From NCBI GenBank assembly GCA_021831685.1, contig JAKBMG010000089.1:1-34757 (forward strand): DNA of 34,757 nucleotides. The letters run 5' to 3'. Made by a program: the position numbers and the translations under genes. This DNA comes from Bacteroidota bacterium. GTDB taxonomy: Bacteria > Bacteroidota > Ignavibacteria > Ignavibacteriales > Ignavibacteriaceae. This document shows, in pieces, positions 1 to 8,775 of the stretch. The notes under the pieces were generated by a model, which saw only the letters and a list, made by a program, of their open reading frames with translations, was not told where the DNA came from and ran no database searches. Position 1 is the first letter of the stretch. Every line of letters starts with the position of its first letter.

Positions 1-2
1 TT

Positions 3-635
3 CTTGAGAATGGCGGAGTGCTTGCAATCCCTAATATTCGCGGCGGCGGGGAGTATGGCGAAGCTTGGCATAAGGCTGGTATGCTCGGTAATAAACAGAA
101 TGTATTTGATGATTTTATATCAGCAGCAGAATACCTGATTAAAGAAAAATATACTTCTTCCCAAAAGCTTGCTATAAACGGCGCTTCAAATGGTGGAATG
201 CTAATCGGCGCTGTTACAAATCAACGACCTGATTTATTTAGGGTTGCAATACCTCAAGTAGGCGTACAGGATATGCTTCGGTTCCAGAAATTTACTATTG
301 GTTGGGCATGGGTAAATGAATACGGTTCAAGTGATGATTCGGCTCAGTTTCAATATTTATATAAATACTCGCCGCTTCAAAATATTAGGTCGGGTGTAAA
401 CTATCCTGCAATAATGGCAACTACGGCGGATCACGATGACCGCGTGGTCCCTGCACATTCTTTTAAGTATATAGCAACACTTCAGGATAAGTATAAAGGA
501 AATAATCCGATCTTAATTAGGATTGAGACTCGTGCGGGACACGGCGCAGGTAAGCCTACTTCAAAAATTATTGATGAATGGACTGATATCTGGTCGTTCA
601 TATTTTATAATTTAGGTGTGAAGACTATCTACTAA
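3..635 (+). CDS. Prolyl oligopeptidase (S9A), C-terminal part only
   Basis: This is the C-terminal catalytic alpha/beta-hydrolase domain of a prolyl endopeptidase, which cleaves short peptides after proline. The gene enters from the left edge: the reading frame is already open at base 3, reading [19 protein letters not shown], so the GTG at 18 is an internal codon and not a start. The serine nucleophile lies in NGASNGGML (codon 186-188). The catalytic Asp region reads DHDDRVVP and the catalytic His sits in RAGHGAGKP close to the C-terminus, so the triad is complete and in family order. The beta-propeller that precedes this domain in the family would be outside the window. It converges with pruA on the opposite strand, which degrades proline, so a shared role in peptide and proline use is possible (inference). 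Family identification is firm. Confidence 0.93.
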   Translation, partial: LENGGVLAIPNIRGGGEYGEAWHKAGMLGNKQNVFDDFISAAEYLIKEKYTSSQKLAINGASNGGMLIGAVTNQRPDLFRVAIPQVGVQDMLRFQKFTIGWAWVNEYGSSDDSAQFQYLYKYSPLQNIRSGVNYPAIMATTADHDDRVVPAHSFKYIATLQDKYKGNNPILIRIETRAGHGAGKPTSKIIDEWTDIWSFIFYNLGVKTIY

Positions 636-786
636 AGTTTTCCTATATGCCGAGTCTGTTGCACAACAAAGTAGTTATGCAACACTCTCTGCCGGCAGGT
701 TGGAGAAATGGAATAATGGGGTAAATCCATCATTCCAAAACTCCATTACTCTGGAGAACTTTTTGTTTGTAATATGACGCTTTAAG
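636..786. repeat. Convergent intergenic spacer with small inverted repeat
   Basis: The spacer lies between two convergent genes. TGGAATAATGG at 709-719 faces CCATCATTCCA at 727-737, giving 11-bp arms with one mismatch and a 7-base loop. More copies of the same words (CTCCATTACTC) follow. The wording matches the longer inverted repeat at 2651-2704, so these belong to one repeat family. A bidirectional terminator role is possible from position but is not shown, since no strong T-tract follows. Confidence 0.5.
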
Positions 787-2418
787 CTATTTCTCATTCA
801 TAAATGGATAACGCCAATCTTTTGGAGGAACAAATGTTTCTTTAATCGAGCGTGCAGTCATCCACCGCATGATGTTCATTGCACTACCTGCTTTATCATT
901 TGTACCTGATGAGCGACCGCCTCCGAATGGCTGTTGCCCGACAACCGCTGCGGTTGGTTTATCGTTAATGTAAAAATTGCCGGCAGCATTGCGGAGTTTG
1001 TTCGACATTTTTACCAGTACATTTCTATCTTGAGACCAGATCGCTCCAGTTAGTGCGTAGGGCGAAGTCGTGTCGCATAGATCCAGTGTCTCATCAAACT
1101 TATTGTCTTCATAAACGAATATTGTAAATACAGGGCCAAATATTTCTTCTTCCATTGTTTTGAATCGGGGATTGGTAGTTACGATTGTAGTAGGCTCAAT
1201 AAAAAATCCTTTCGAGTCGTCGCACTTGCCGCCAGTAATAATTTCTGCTTCTTTAGATTCCTTCGCAAAATCAATATAGGACTTTATAGTAGTGAAGGCC
1301 CCTTTATCAATTACCGCAGACATAAAGTTTGTAAAGTCTTCCGGGTTGCCCATTTTTATTTTATTGACTTCTGTAACATATTTTTCTTTGAATTCCTGCC
1401 AGCGAGATTTTGGAATATACATTCGCGAAGCGGCAGAACATTTTTGTCCTTGATATTCAAATGCACCGCGGATAGCAGCAACAACAAGGGCATCCACATC
1501 AGCTGTATTATGTGCAAAGATAAAATCCTTTCCACCGGTTTCTCCGACAATACGAGGATAATATTTTGCCTTATGAATATTTTCTCCAATGGTCTTCCAC
1601 ATACCTTGAAATACGGCTGTCGAACCTGTGAAATGAATACCTGCAAGGTCGGGGCTTGCGAGGACAGGGTCGCCAACTTCGCCGCCGGAACCGGGTACAA
1701 AATTAATTACACCTGCGGGTAAACCAGCCTCCTCCCAAAGCTTCATTAGAAAGTATGCAACGTAAACTGCACTCGAAGCAGGCTTCCATAGGGAAACATT
1801 TCCGACAATCACGGGTGCTGTCGGCAAATTACCGGCAATCGAAGTAAAGTTGAACGGTGTTACGGCAAAAACAAATCCTTCAAGCGGGCGGTATTCTTCG
1901 CGGTTCCACATTCCTTTTGGAGAATATGGTTGGTCACTCATCAACTGGGTCATATAGTAAGTGTTGAACCGCCAGAAGTCTATTAACTCGCAAGAAGAAT
2001 CAATTTCAGCCTGGTAAATAGTTTTCGATTGACCAAGCATAGTAGCAGCGTTTAGTGTAGATCGCCATGTAGTAGATAAAAGCTCAGCAGCTTTCTGAAA
2101 AACAGAGGCACGGTGTTCCCAAGGCATATCAGCCCAGGATTTTCTTGCTTCAAGTGCGGCTTCAATTGCCATTTTTACTTCTGCTGTGCCAGCTTTATGA
2201 TAAACTCCTAATAGCTTTGAATGATCATGAGGTGTACGGATTTCGGCAGTTTTTCCGGTCTTAATTTCTTTACCGCCTATAATTAGGGGGATTTCAATTT
2301 GTTTAGATTGAAGCTCTGCAAGCTTCCTTTTTAACTCAGCTTTTTCCGGTGTTCCCGGCGCATAAGTCAGAACCGGTTCGTTTACCGGTATTGGAAGTTT
2401 GAAATATGCATTGGACAT
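787..2418 (-). CDS. pruA: L-glutamate gamma-semialdehyde (1-pyrroline-5-carboxylate) dehydrogenase
   Basis: The enzyme oxidises L-glutamate gamma-semialdehyde, in equilibrium with 1-pyrroline-5-carboxylate, to glutamate with NAD+, the second step of proline breakdown. The 543-residue length matches the stand-alone P5CDH type and not the bifunctional PutA fusion. Visible aldehyde-dehydrogenase motifs are TPFNFTSIAGN near residue 187 (cofactor domain), the general-base Glu293 in VGETGGKDF, and the nucleophile Cys327 in GQKCSAASR. EEIFGPVF and PFGGGRSSGTNDKAG follow in order towards the C-terminus. The ATG start has AAAGGA about 9 bases upstream. No proline dehydrogenase gene is in the window. 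It is separated from the upstream ychF by a 392-bp repeat-bearing gap, so it is probably transcribed on its own. Confidence 0.95.
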   Translation of the reverse strand: MSNAYFKLPIPVNEPVLTYAPGTPEKAELKRKLAELQSKQIEIPLIIGGKEIKTGKTAEIRTPHDHSKLLGVYHKAGTAEVKMAIEAALEARKSWADMPWEHRASVFQKAAELLSTTWRSTLNAATMLGQSKTIYQAEIDSSCELIDFWRFNTYYMTQLMSDQPYSPKGMWNREEYRPLEGFVFAVTPFNFTSIAGNLPTAPVIVGNVSLWKPASSAVYVAYFLMKLWEEAGLPAGVINFVPGSGGEVGDPVLASPDLAGIHFTGSTAVFQGMWKTIGENIHKAKYYPRIVGETGGKDFIFAHNTADVDALVVAAIRGAFEYQGQKCSAASRMYIPKSRWQEFKEKYVTEVNKIKMGNPEDFTNFMSAVIDKGAFTTIKSYIDFAKESKEAEIITGGKCDDSKGFFIEPTTIVTTNPRFKTMEEEIFGPVFTIFVYEDNKFDETLDLCDTTSPYALTGAIWSQDRNVLVKMSNKLRNAAGNFYINDKPTAAVVGQQPFGGGRSSGTNDKAGSAMNIMRWMTARSIKETFVPPKDWRYPFMNEK

Positions 2419-2550
2419 AAATTTTTTCCTTTAATTTTGTTTGGGATATTATGTATCCGTTTAATAATAAATTCAATACTTAAATTTATAATTGGCAGAA
2501 TGGAAATGCAATTGTTAATGATAGATAAGTACTAGATAAGGGAATGAGAA

Positions 2551-2593
2551 GTGCGTCAGAGTGTATTCACAGTGCATTCAGAGTGCATTCATA
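2551..2593. repeat. 11-bp tandem repeat, copy 1 of 2 in window
   Basis: The units are a degenerate GTGCGTCAGA, then GTGTATTCACA, GTGCATTCAGA and GTGCATTCATA, three of exactly 11 bp in tandem. The same array, with the preceding word AAGTACTAGATAA (2527-2539), recurs at 34445-34513. This makes it a dispersed intergenic repeat and not a local slippage event. Function unknown. Confidence 0.8.
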
Positions 2594-2650
2594 ATTTTTA
2601 GAGGGGTAATAGGAATTTGTGAATCAATAATTTGTGGAGCGGTGGAGCAG

Positions 2651-2704
2651 TGGAATAATGGAGTAGTGGAATAGATTAATTTTTTCCATTACTCCATCAT
2701 TCCA
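2651..2704. repeat. 21-bp imperfect inverted repeat
   Basis: The left arm 2651-2671 begins TGGAATAATGGAG. It is complementary to the right arm 2684-2704, which begins TTCCATTACTCC, at 19 of 21 positions. The two exceptions include one that would be a G-U pair in one transcript orientation. The loop is 12 bp and A/T-rich. It sits downstream of ychF in that gene's direction, so it could act as a transcript-end hairpin. The same words occur at 709-737. Confidence 0.7.
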
Positions 2705-2810
2705 ACACTCCTTTATTCAAACATTCCATTACTCCAAAGGGAAATCCTGCGTAATGTTAATCAATAAGTAATTGGAGTATAATTATTGAAGATCGGGTGT
2801 CTATCGACTT

Positions 2811-3911
2811 TTAGACATTAAACAGAAAGTGCATGACATCTCCGTCATGGACAACGTAGTCTTTACCTTCCACACGCATAACACCGGCAGCTTTACAGGC
2901 GGATTCGGATTTATATGTAATGTAATCATTATAGCCGATTACTTCTGCACGAATAAATCCTTTTTCAAAATCCGTATGAATTACTCCAGCGGCTTGCGGA
3001 GCTTTCCAGCCGCGGTGAATCGTCCAAGCCCTTACTTCTTTAGGTCCGGCAGTAAAATAGCTGATTAAACCAAGCGTATGGAAGCCGGTGCGTATAATTT
3101 TTTCAAGACCGCTTTCTTTAACACCGTAGGAGGCAAGAAATTCTTCACGCTCTTCGTCTTCAAGTCCGACCAATTCCTCTTCTACTTTAGCAGATATTTT
3201 TACCCAATCAGCTCCCTTAGATTCGGCATAAGTTTTTAAAGATTTAACGTAATCGTTATCTTCGGCTAAACTGCCCTCATTAACATTGGCGCAGTAGATC
3301 ATATTTTTTGCGGTCATTAGACGGAGTTCATTAAAAATTTCTTTTATTGATTCTTTATCTTTTTCAGGAAATGATGACGCGGGGTTCCCTTGATTCATAA
3401 AACTCATAAGCGCTTCGGCATCCTCAGCAGCAGCTTTAGCATTCTTATCTCCCTTAGCCATCTTTTGCAATCGATCAATCTTTTTTTCAAGGGTTTGAAC
3501 ATCAGCAAGGATTAATTCCGTCTCAATTACTTCAATATCGCGAAGAGGGTCGATGCTGCCGTCAACGTGGACAATATCATTATCCTCAAAACATCTTACC
3601 ACATGCAAGATTGCTTCTGTTTCGCGGATGTTAGTTAGAAACTGATTGCCGAGTCCTTCGCCTTTGCTGGCTCCTTTAACAAGTCCAGCAATATCGACAA
3701 AATCCACAGTTGAATTTACAAGACGTGCAGGATTAACAAGGACCGCCAATTTATTTATCCTTTCATCAGGCACTGGTACTATAGCCTTATTCGGTTCGAT
3801 AGTGCAAAAAGGATAATTTGCTGCCTCCGCGTTTTGTGCTTTGGTAAGAGCATTAAATAAAGTGGACTTACCAACATTTGGCAGACCTACTATTCCGATA
3901 CTTAGACCCAT
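2811..3911 (-). CDS. ychF: Redox-regulated ribosome-binding ATPase YchF (OLA1 family)
   Basis: This is an Obg-family P-loop NTPase that prefers ATP, binds ribosomes and is linked to stress responses in other bacteria. At 366 residues it has the normal family length. The P-loop is GLPNVGKS (residues 9-16), the G3 motif is DIAGL (73-77), and the G4 position reads NVNE (209-212) in place of NKxD. That replacement is the hallmark of ATP preference in YchF. A coiled-coil insert (about residues 130-170, [11 protein letters not shown]) and a C-terminal TGS domain follow, as in the family. The ATG start is preceded by CCGGAG. It is separated from the DPP III-like gene upstream by 105 bp. Confidence 0.96.
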   Translation of the reverse strand: MGLSIGIVGLPNVGKSTLFNALTKAQNAEAANYPFCTIEPNKAIVPVPDERINKLAVLVNPARLVNSTVDFVDIAGLVKGASKGEGLGNQFLTNIRETEAILHVVRCFEDNDIVHVDGSIDPLRDIEVIETELILADVQTLEKKIDRLQKMAKGDKNAKAAAEDAEALMSFMNQGNPASSFPEKDKESIKEIFNELRLMTAKNMIYCANVNEGSLAEDNDYVKSLKTYAESKGADWVKISAKVEEELVGLEDEEREEFLASYGVKESGLEKIIRTGFHTLGLISYFTAGPKEVRAWTIHRGWKAPQAAGVIHTDFEKGFIRAEVIGYNDYITYKSESACKAAGVMRVEGKDYVVHDGDVMHFLFNV

Positions 3912-4016
3912 TTGGAGGCTCCGGATAATTAATAAAAATAGTTTTTTCTATGAAAATATTATAAGAATAGAAATTTACTTGCAAAAACTAAAGACAGGCA
4001 TTTGCACAACCTTCAG

Positions 4017-6035
4017 TCAATTCCTGTATTGCAAAAATGAATATTTTTCGGCATAATAAAGCATCTGCTCAGTAAAATCCTCAGGGTAACTAATGTCTAT
4101 GTTGATAATATTTCCATCTTGATAATCCGGTGTTAAAACCGGGTTAATAAATCCACGGTAAGGAGCAATATTTAATTTTGCATATCTCTCTTTAACTTCT
4201 TTGTGGATTTCCGTGTCAACTTTTACACTATAAGTTTCAATCAAATATTTTGCAGCTTCATAATCTCCTTCAGAAGTTATTCTTTGAATTTCTTTCAGAA
4301 GCTCGCCAAAGATTATTCTAAGCTTATCAAAATCATTTATTACAAAAAAGGTTTTACCGTTTCTTATTTTCTTTTCTATAACATCCGTTTCAGCATGTCT
4401 ATTAGACAAGTTAGTTCCTGATTTATTCTTACTTCTGCCTCTATTGTAAGCCCATTTTGAAATGAGTTGACGGTTACGCATGTGAGACTCTTCAATATTG
4501 TCTCCAAACTCAATTCTATATAGCTGGAGCATCAAACCATTGCGGATATATTTTTCAATGCCTGCCTTCACCGCTTCAAAATTAGGAAGCAGTCCAAGCT
4601 CGAGCAATTTTTTATCCGGCAGATAATAAAGCGCAACTAAGTCCGCGCGGGTTTCTTCAATTGCAGATGCATAATTCTTTAGGGTTTGCTTCGGCGTTCC
4701 GACGCCGGGGTTTATTTGTCCGGAGCCATGCCCAATTACTTCATGCAAATCAGTGTGAATATTATCAGCAAGAGGAGCATACTTTTTTGCTCTCTCTATT
4801 TCTTCATCATCAAAACAAAATTCATGCAACAACTTTTCGGAAGCGGCTTTGTCGTATGCATAAACAATATTGCCGAGGTTAACTGATTTGGAACCGTATT
4901 CTTTTCGTATCCAATTAGCGTTGGGAAGATTTATACCAATCGGAGTTGAAGGAGAAGCATCTCCCGCTTCAACAACAACAGTAATTACCTTCGCTGAAAT
5001 ACCCACGCAATTTTTCTTTTTGAATCGATCATTGATAGGAGAATTATCCTCAAACCACTGAGCATTATCGCTTATTGCTTTGATTCTCTTGGTTGCTTCA
5101 ATGTCCTTTATAGAAACAATTCCCTCATATGCACCGCGATAACCGAGCGGGTCGCCGTAAACTTCAATAAATCCACTAACTATGTCGACATTACTTTCGG
5201 TGTCTTTAAGCCAGGCAATATTATATTCGTCAAATAACTTTAGATCACCAGTTCTATAAAATTCAACCAATTTATTTAACGCTAATTTCTGGGATTCATC
5301 TTCGGAAATTCCACATGCCTTTTCCAACCAATAAATTATCTTCTCTATCGCCGGAGAATACATTCCACTGACTTTCCAGACTTTTTCTTTAATCTCGTCA
5401 TTTTCTTTTACAAGCTTTGAATTTAACCCGTATGAGATTGGTTTATCGGAATTTTTATTTTCAATTAACGAATAATAATTTTCAACTTCTTTTTGAGTTA
5501 ATCCTTCATAATAATTATTCGCTGAGGTTTTAATTACATCATTATTTGAATCAAGATTTACTCTTTGTGCATCCACGGCGGGATAAAAAATTATGGGGAT
5601 TATTTCTTCGAGAAAATCTTTGATTGTTTGGTTTGGGATTAAGGGAAATTCCTTGATGTTTGAATTGAGAATCAGATACTTAAAGTATTCTTGCGATATT
5701 TCAGGAATGAATTTCCTGGTTGAATAATGGTGATGAATACCGTTTGAGAACCAAACCCGTTTACTATAGATTAAGAATTTGTTGAAGTCGGTTGATTTTC
5801 TATCACCAGCAAAGGATTTAACGATTGTATCAAGGGTTCTTTTAATTTTTATATTGTGCTTATAGTTTTGATCGTAAATTATTTCTCTTCCAGATAGAGC
5901 AGCTTCATATAAATAATAGGCAAGAGTTTTTTCTTTCAATGAAAGCGTTTCAAATCCAGGAACTTGATAACGGAGAATTTCTATATCTGAAAATTTTTCA
6001 GTAGTGAACTTAAAATTATTTTCTGTGTCGGGCAT
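4017..6035 (-). CDS. Dipeptidyl-peptidase III-like zinc metallopeptidase (M49)
   Basis: The family consists of zinc exopeptidases releasing dipeptides from the N-terminus of short peptides. The zinc motif is the six-residue M49 form HEVIGH (residues 431-436, followed by GSG), not the usual five-residue HExxH. The third-ligand helix reads EETRADLVALYY (from Glu460), as expected downstream. At 672 residues it is close to known bacterial members. No signal peptide or lipobox is visible at the N-terminus (MPDTENNFKF), so a cytoplasmic location is inferred, although some bacterial homologues are exported. It is the last gene of a run M16A, M16B, HAD, M49 with gaps of 47 and 20 bp between the last members, consistent with a peptide-degradation operon. 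The family assignment is firm; the substrate is unknown. Confidence 0.9.
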   Translation of the reverse strand: MPDTENNFKFTTEKFSDIEILRYQVPGFETLSLKEKTLAYYLYEAALSGREIIYDQNYKHNIKIKRTLDTIVKSFAGDRKSTDFNKFLIYSKRVWFSNGIHHHYSTRKFIPEISQEYFKYLILNSNIKEFPLIPNQTIKDFLEEIIPIIFYPAVDAQRVNLDSNNDVIKTSANNYYEGLTQKEVENYYSLIENKNSDKPISYGLNSKLVKENDEIKEKVWKVSGMYSPAIEKIIYWLEKACGISEDESQKLALNKLVEFYRTGDLKLFDEYNIAWLKDTESNVDIVSGFIEVYGDPLGYRGAYEGIVSIKDIEATKRIKAISDNAQWFEDNSPINDRFKKKNCVGISAKVITVVVEAGDASPSTPIGINLPNANWIRKEYGSKSVNLGNIVYAYDKAASEKLLHEFCFDDEEIERAKKYAPLADNIHTDLHEVIGHGSGQINPGVGTPKQTLKNYASAIEETRADLVALYYLPDKKLLELGLLPNFEAVKAGIEKYIRNGLMLQLYRIEFGDNIEESHMRNRQLISKWAYNRGRSKNKSGTNLSNRHAETDVIEKKIRNGKTFFVINDFDKLRIIFGELLKEIQRITSEGDYEAAKYLIETYSVKVDTEIHKEVKERYAKLNIAPYRGFINPVLTPDYQDGNIINIDISYPEDFTEQMLYYAEKYSFLQYRN

Positions 6036-6055
6036 AAGTTATGTTTAGGAATAAA

Positions 6056-6664
6056 TTAAATGATGTTTTTTTCTTTTAAATCAGATATAAGTTTTTCATA
6101 ACCAAGAAACTGAACTGCATCCCAGCCTGATTTTTGCGCTCCTTCAACGTATTCTGCTACATCATCAATAAAAATATGTTTTTCCGGAGGGAAATTTGTA
6201 AATGCTTCTACAGAGCGGTAGATTTTTTCTTCAGGTTTTACGGCACGAACTTCATAGGATAAGATTAGCTTATCGAAATATTTTAAGAATTCATTATCCT
6301 TCCATCCGTATTCCCGATGAATCGAATTGGTATTAGAAAGTAAGACAAGCTTATATTTTTCTTTTAGCTTTGGAAGTAACGCAGCAACATCATGGTTGAC
6401 GGTAAAAATTTGAGAATAGTATTTGCAAAAAGTATCACCATCAATTTTGTATTCAAGGACTTCAAGCATTTTTTGTATAAAATCTTGCTCTGATATATCA
6501 CCCCGCTCAAATTGGCGATGAATATCATAATTGTTTTTATAGTAAGCGGCAAACTTATCGCCAAGCCGTGGTTTTATTGCGTTAAATCTTTCCGTCATTA
6601 AGCTATAATTGAAAGGAATAAGAACATTACCTAAATCAAAAACAATGGCAGAATATTTTTTCAT
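6056..6664 (-). CDS. HAD-superfamily phosphatase, YihX-like subgroup
   Basis: A 202-residue haloacid-dehalogenase-like hydrolase. Motif I is VFDLGNVL (Asp10 nucleophile), with Gly at the place often held by the second Asp, as in E. coli YihX (alpha-D-glucose-1-phosphatase). Motif II is LLSNTN, the motif III lysine is in VKPEEKIY, and motif IV is FIDDVAEYVEGA. The order and spacing are those of HAD subfamily IA with an alpha-helical cap. The frame stays open to a TTG at 6688, but I prefer the ATG at 6664 because it starts directly before the motif I strand, as relatives do. The substrate is probably a small phosphate ester such as a sugar phosphate (inference). It lies between M16B (47 bp upstream) and the M49 gene (20 bp downstream). 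Confidence 0.88.
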   Translation of the reverse strand: MKKYSAIVFDLGNVLIPFNYSLMTERFNAIKPRLGDKFAAYYKNNYDIHRQFERGDISEQDFIQKMLEVLEYKIDGDTFCKYYSQIFTVNHDVAALLPKLKEKYKLVLLSNTNSIHREYGWKDNEFLKYFDKLILSYEVRAVKPEEKIYRSVEAFTNFPPEKHIFIDDVAEYVEGAQKSGWDAVQFLGYEKLISDLKEKNII

Positions 6665-6711
6665 CAATGGTCTTTCATCATTTTTCAAAATCTGTTATTA
6701 ACAGCAGTATT

Positions 6712-8775
6712 TTACTTTGGTTCAAAAATACTATCCTTCAATCCGGTGTTCACCTTGATAGAAGTAACTACAAAATCAAGGTGTTGTGGTCCAAGAGTTT
6801 GCTTAAGAGAAAAGGGATACTTAACTCCGTCGACATCACGGTAGTTATCAAAAAAAGTATCCTGAGTAAAAGTACCTTGCGGAACAGTAATTGCTTTTGA
6901 TTCTTTTACTTTTAACCACGTTTGTGTATCATAATATTGAATCCATTTAGTTCCCGAAGGCAGAATCATATCAATTTTATAAGCGTCTTTTCCATTAACT
7001 TTTTCAACATCTTCTAATTTTAGTTTTATGCCTGATGTTCTGATATGGGTTAGCAAATCAAGCATCGATTCATATCTTAATTTTTCAAGCTCGCTTCCTT
7101 TTACTTCTATTGACTTTCCTGATATTTTCATTAAACCAGTTTTGCCGTTAAAATAAATATCTTGTTTCATTGCGCCAGCAGACACTTCCTGCATCATTTT
7201 ATCAGGAGCTTTCTGATATATCACCATAGAAACAGTCATACCCTGAACGTTTCCGGTCATTTCTGTTGTTCTATCCTTAACTTTTCTAAGATTTTCTTTT
7301 CCGCCAATTGCATCAATATAATTATCAATAATTTTTTCTGCAGTAAGTCCCTCCGGTATAGAACTTTTAGTTGTATCTACAATATTTCCAAAAGTATCGT
7401 AATATTTAACCGGGCCAAACTGAGCCAAACCTTTAGCAACTTGATCCGCATTGCCCACTACTAGAACATACGAGTTATCCGGAAGTATATATTTATCTGC
7501 TTCTTTCTTGATATCTTCGGTTGATACATCTGCAATGTTTTTTAAATAATTTTGGTAATAGTCTAGTGGTAAATTATATTTTGCAATATTGATAGCGAAT
7601 GCAGCGATTGTTTGGGGCTGTTCCAACGAAATTGCAAAATTTCCGGAGATGTAATTTTTTGCACGCTGCAGTTCATTTATAGAAACTTTCTCTTTTTTGA
7701 TGCGGTTCATTTCAAATAAAATTCGAGCAATAGAACTATCGGTTACATCATTTCTAACATTTGTATAAGCATCAAAAGAACCAACTTGCTCATCTGAGGA
7801 TAAACCGGAGTATGCGCCGTAAGTATATCCGTGATCTTCCCTTAAATCCTGAAACAATCTAAACGAATCGCCACCCAAAATTGTATTCATTACACTGGCA
7901 CTTATTATGTCTTTACTTCCCGGTCGTAACTGCACGGGATAAGTAATGTTTATTGCTGATTGAACGGCATTTGGCCTATCAACTATAACAACTTCCCTAT
8001 GCGAGGGCGGCTCAGGGGTTTTATAAGTAAACTTTGGAATATTTCCTTTCTGCCAGTCACCAAAATATTTTTCAACCAAAGATTTCGCTTCGTCATTTGA
8101 AATATCTCCGACAACGGCAAGGTAAGAATCATTAGGATGAAAATATGTCGAATAATAATCTTCACATTTTTTAAGAGAAATATTTTGAATCGTTTTCTCT
8201 GTCATCACTTCTCCGTACGGATAATTTTTTCCATACCTTAAGACATCGCCCACTACGCCAGAAATAGCGCCGGGATCGTCTTTGGAAGCTTCTAAGTCAG
8301 AATTCATCCTTAGCTTAATTTTATCTAATTCAGATTGTTTAAACACTGAATTCTTAACAATATCGGACATAAGATCAAGCAAAGTTGTTACATGATCTTT
8401 AAGCGCCATTGCAAAAACCCCTTTTGACGAAGTTGATAAGGAAGCACCAAGAAAATCTATCTGATTATCTATTTGGTCTTTTGTTCTTGTTTTCGTTCCG
8501 GTACCCAAAAGCTTTCCTACTGCAGAAATATAGCCGGTTTCATCACCTTGTATAATCGGTGTTCTATTGATAACCAAATAAAAAGCTACTCGAGGAAGTT
8601 TGTCGTTTTCAATAACAAAAACTTTCAAACCGTTCGGAAGTTCAAAGGTATCATACTTGCCAAGTTGAATTGCCGGCGCTGGTCCTGGTTTTGGAGGCTT
8701 TGAGCGATCTATCTGGGAAAAAGATGTTGAAGCAAACCCAGCCATAAGCATCATAAATAAAATTCTTCTTAACAT
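6712..8775 (-). CDS. M16 peptidase-like subunit lacking the zinc motif, with LolA-like C-terminal domain
   Basis: A 687-residue exported protein. Residues 1-20 form a signal peptide (MLRRILFMMLMAGFASTSFS). Two M16 (pitrilysin-type) domains follow, beginning at FELPNGLKVFVIEND. Where an active member has HxxEH, this one reads AVGKLLGTGT (about 85-94), so both His ligands and the Glu are missing. It is therefore expected to be the non-catalytic partner, as in paired bacterial M16B and mitochondrial processing peptidase systems. Residues 476-687 are not M16. They resemble the LolA/LolB-like lipoprotein-carrier fold (short beta strands, IYFNGKTGLMKISG and YDTQTWLKVKES), a call made by eye. Its ATG abuts the stop codon of the catalytic M16 gene (TAAATG) with GGAGGG inside that gene's end, so translational coupling is likely. 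Confidence 0.87.
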   Translation of the reverse strand: MLRRILFMMLMAGFASTSFSQIDRSKPPKPGPAPAIQLGKYDTFELPNGLKVFVIENDKLPRVAFYLVINRTPIIQGDETGYISAVGKLLGTGTKTRTKDQIDNQIDFLGASLSTSSKGVFAMALKDHVTTLLDLMSDIVKNSVFKQSELDKIKLRMNSDLEASKDDPGAISGVVGDVLRYGKNYPYGEVMTEKTIQNISLKKCEDYYSTYFHPNDSYLAVVGDISNDEAKSLVEKYFGDWQKGNIPKFTYKTPEPPSHREVVIVDRPNAVQSAINITYPVQLRPGSKDIISASVMNTILGGDSFRLFQDLREDHGYTYGAYSGLSSDEQVGSFDAYTNVRNDVTDSSIARILFEMNRIKKEKVSINELQRAKNYISGNFAISLEQPQTIAAFAINIAKYNLPLDYYQNYLKNIADVSTEDIKKEADKYILPDNSYVLVVGNADQVAKGLAQFGPVKYYDTFGNIVDTTKSSIPEGLTAEKIIDNYIDAIGGKENLRKVKDRTTEMTGNVQGMTVSMVIYQKAPDKMMQEVSAGAMKQDIYFNGKTGLMKISGKSIEVKGSELEKLRYESMLDLLTHIRTSGIKLKLEDVEKVNGKDAYKIDMILPSGTKWIQYYDTQTWLKVKESKAITVPQGTFTQDTFFDNYRDVDGVKYPFSLKQTLGPQHLDFVVTSIKVNTGLKDSIFEPK

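Larger units (their letters stand above)
2419..2810. other. Gene-free repeat-bearing gap between ychF and pruA
   Basis: I see no coding region in this 392-bp gap. It holds an 11-bp-period tandem repeat (2551-2593) and a long imperfect inverted repeat (2651-2704), listed separately. Further degenerate copies of the words ATTCCA and ACTCC lie at 2700-2738. The pruA promoter should lie near its right-to-left reading start (2419-2520), but no convincing promoter stands out. Confidence 0.6.

Noticed and set aside
2551-2593. CRISPR-like array
   Set aside because: The units are only 11 bp with no spacers between them and no cas genes are nearby.
4661-5061. Plus-strand open frames antisense to the M49 gene
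   Set aside because: They mirror the zinc-motif region on the other strand and have composition typical of shadow frames.
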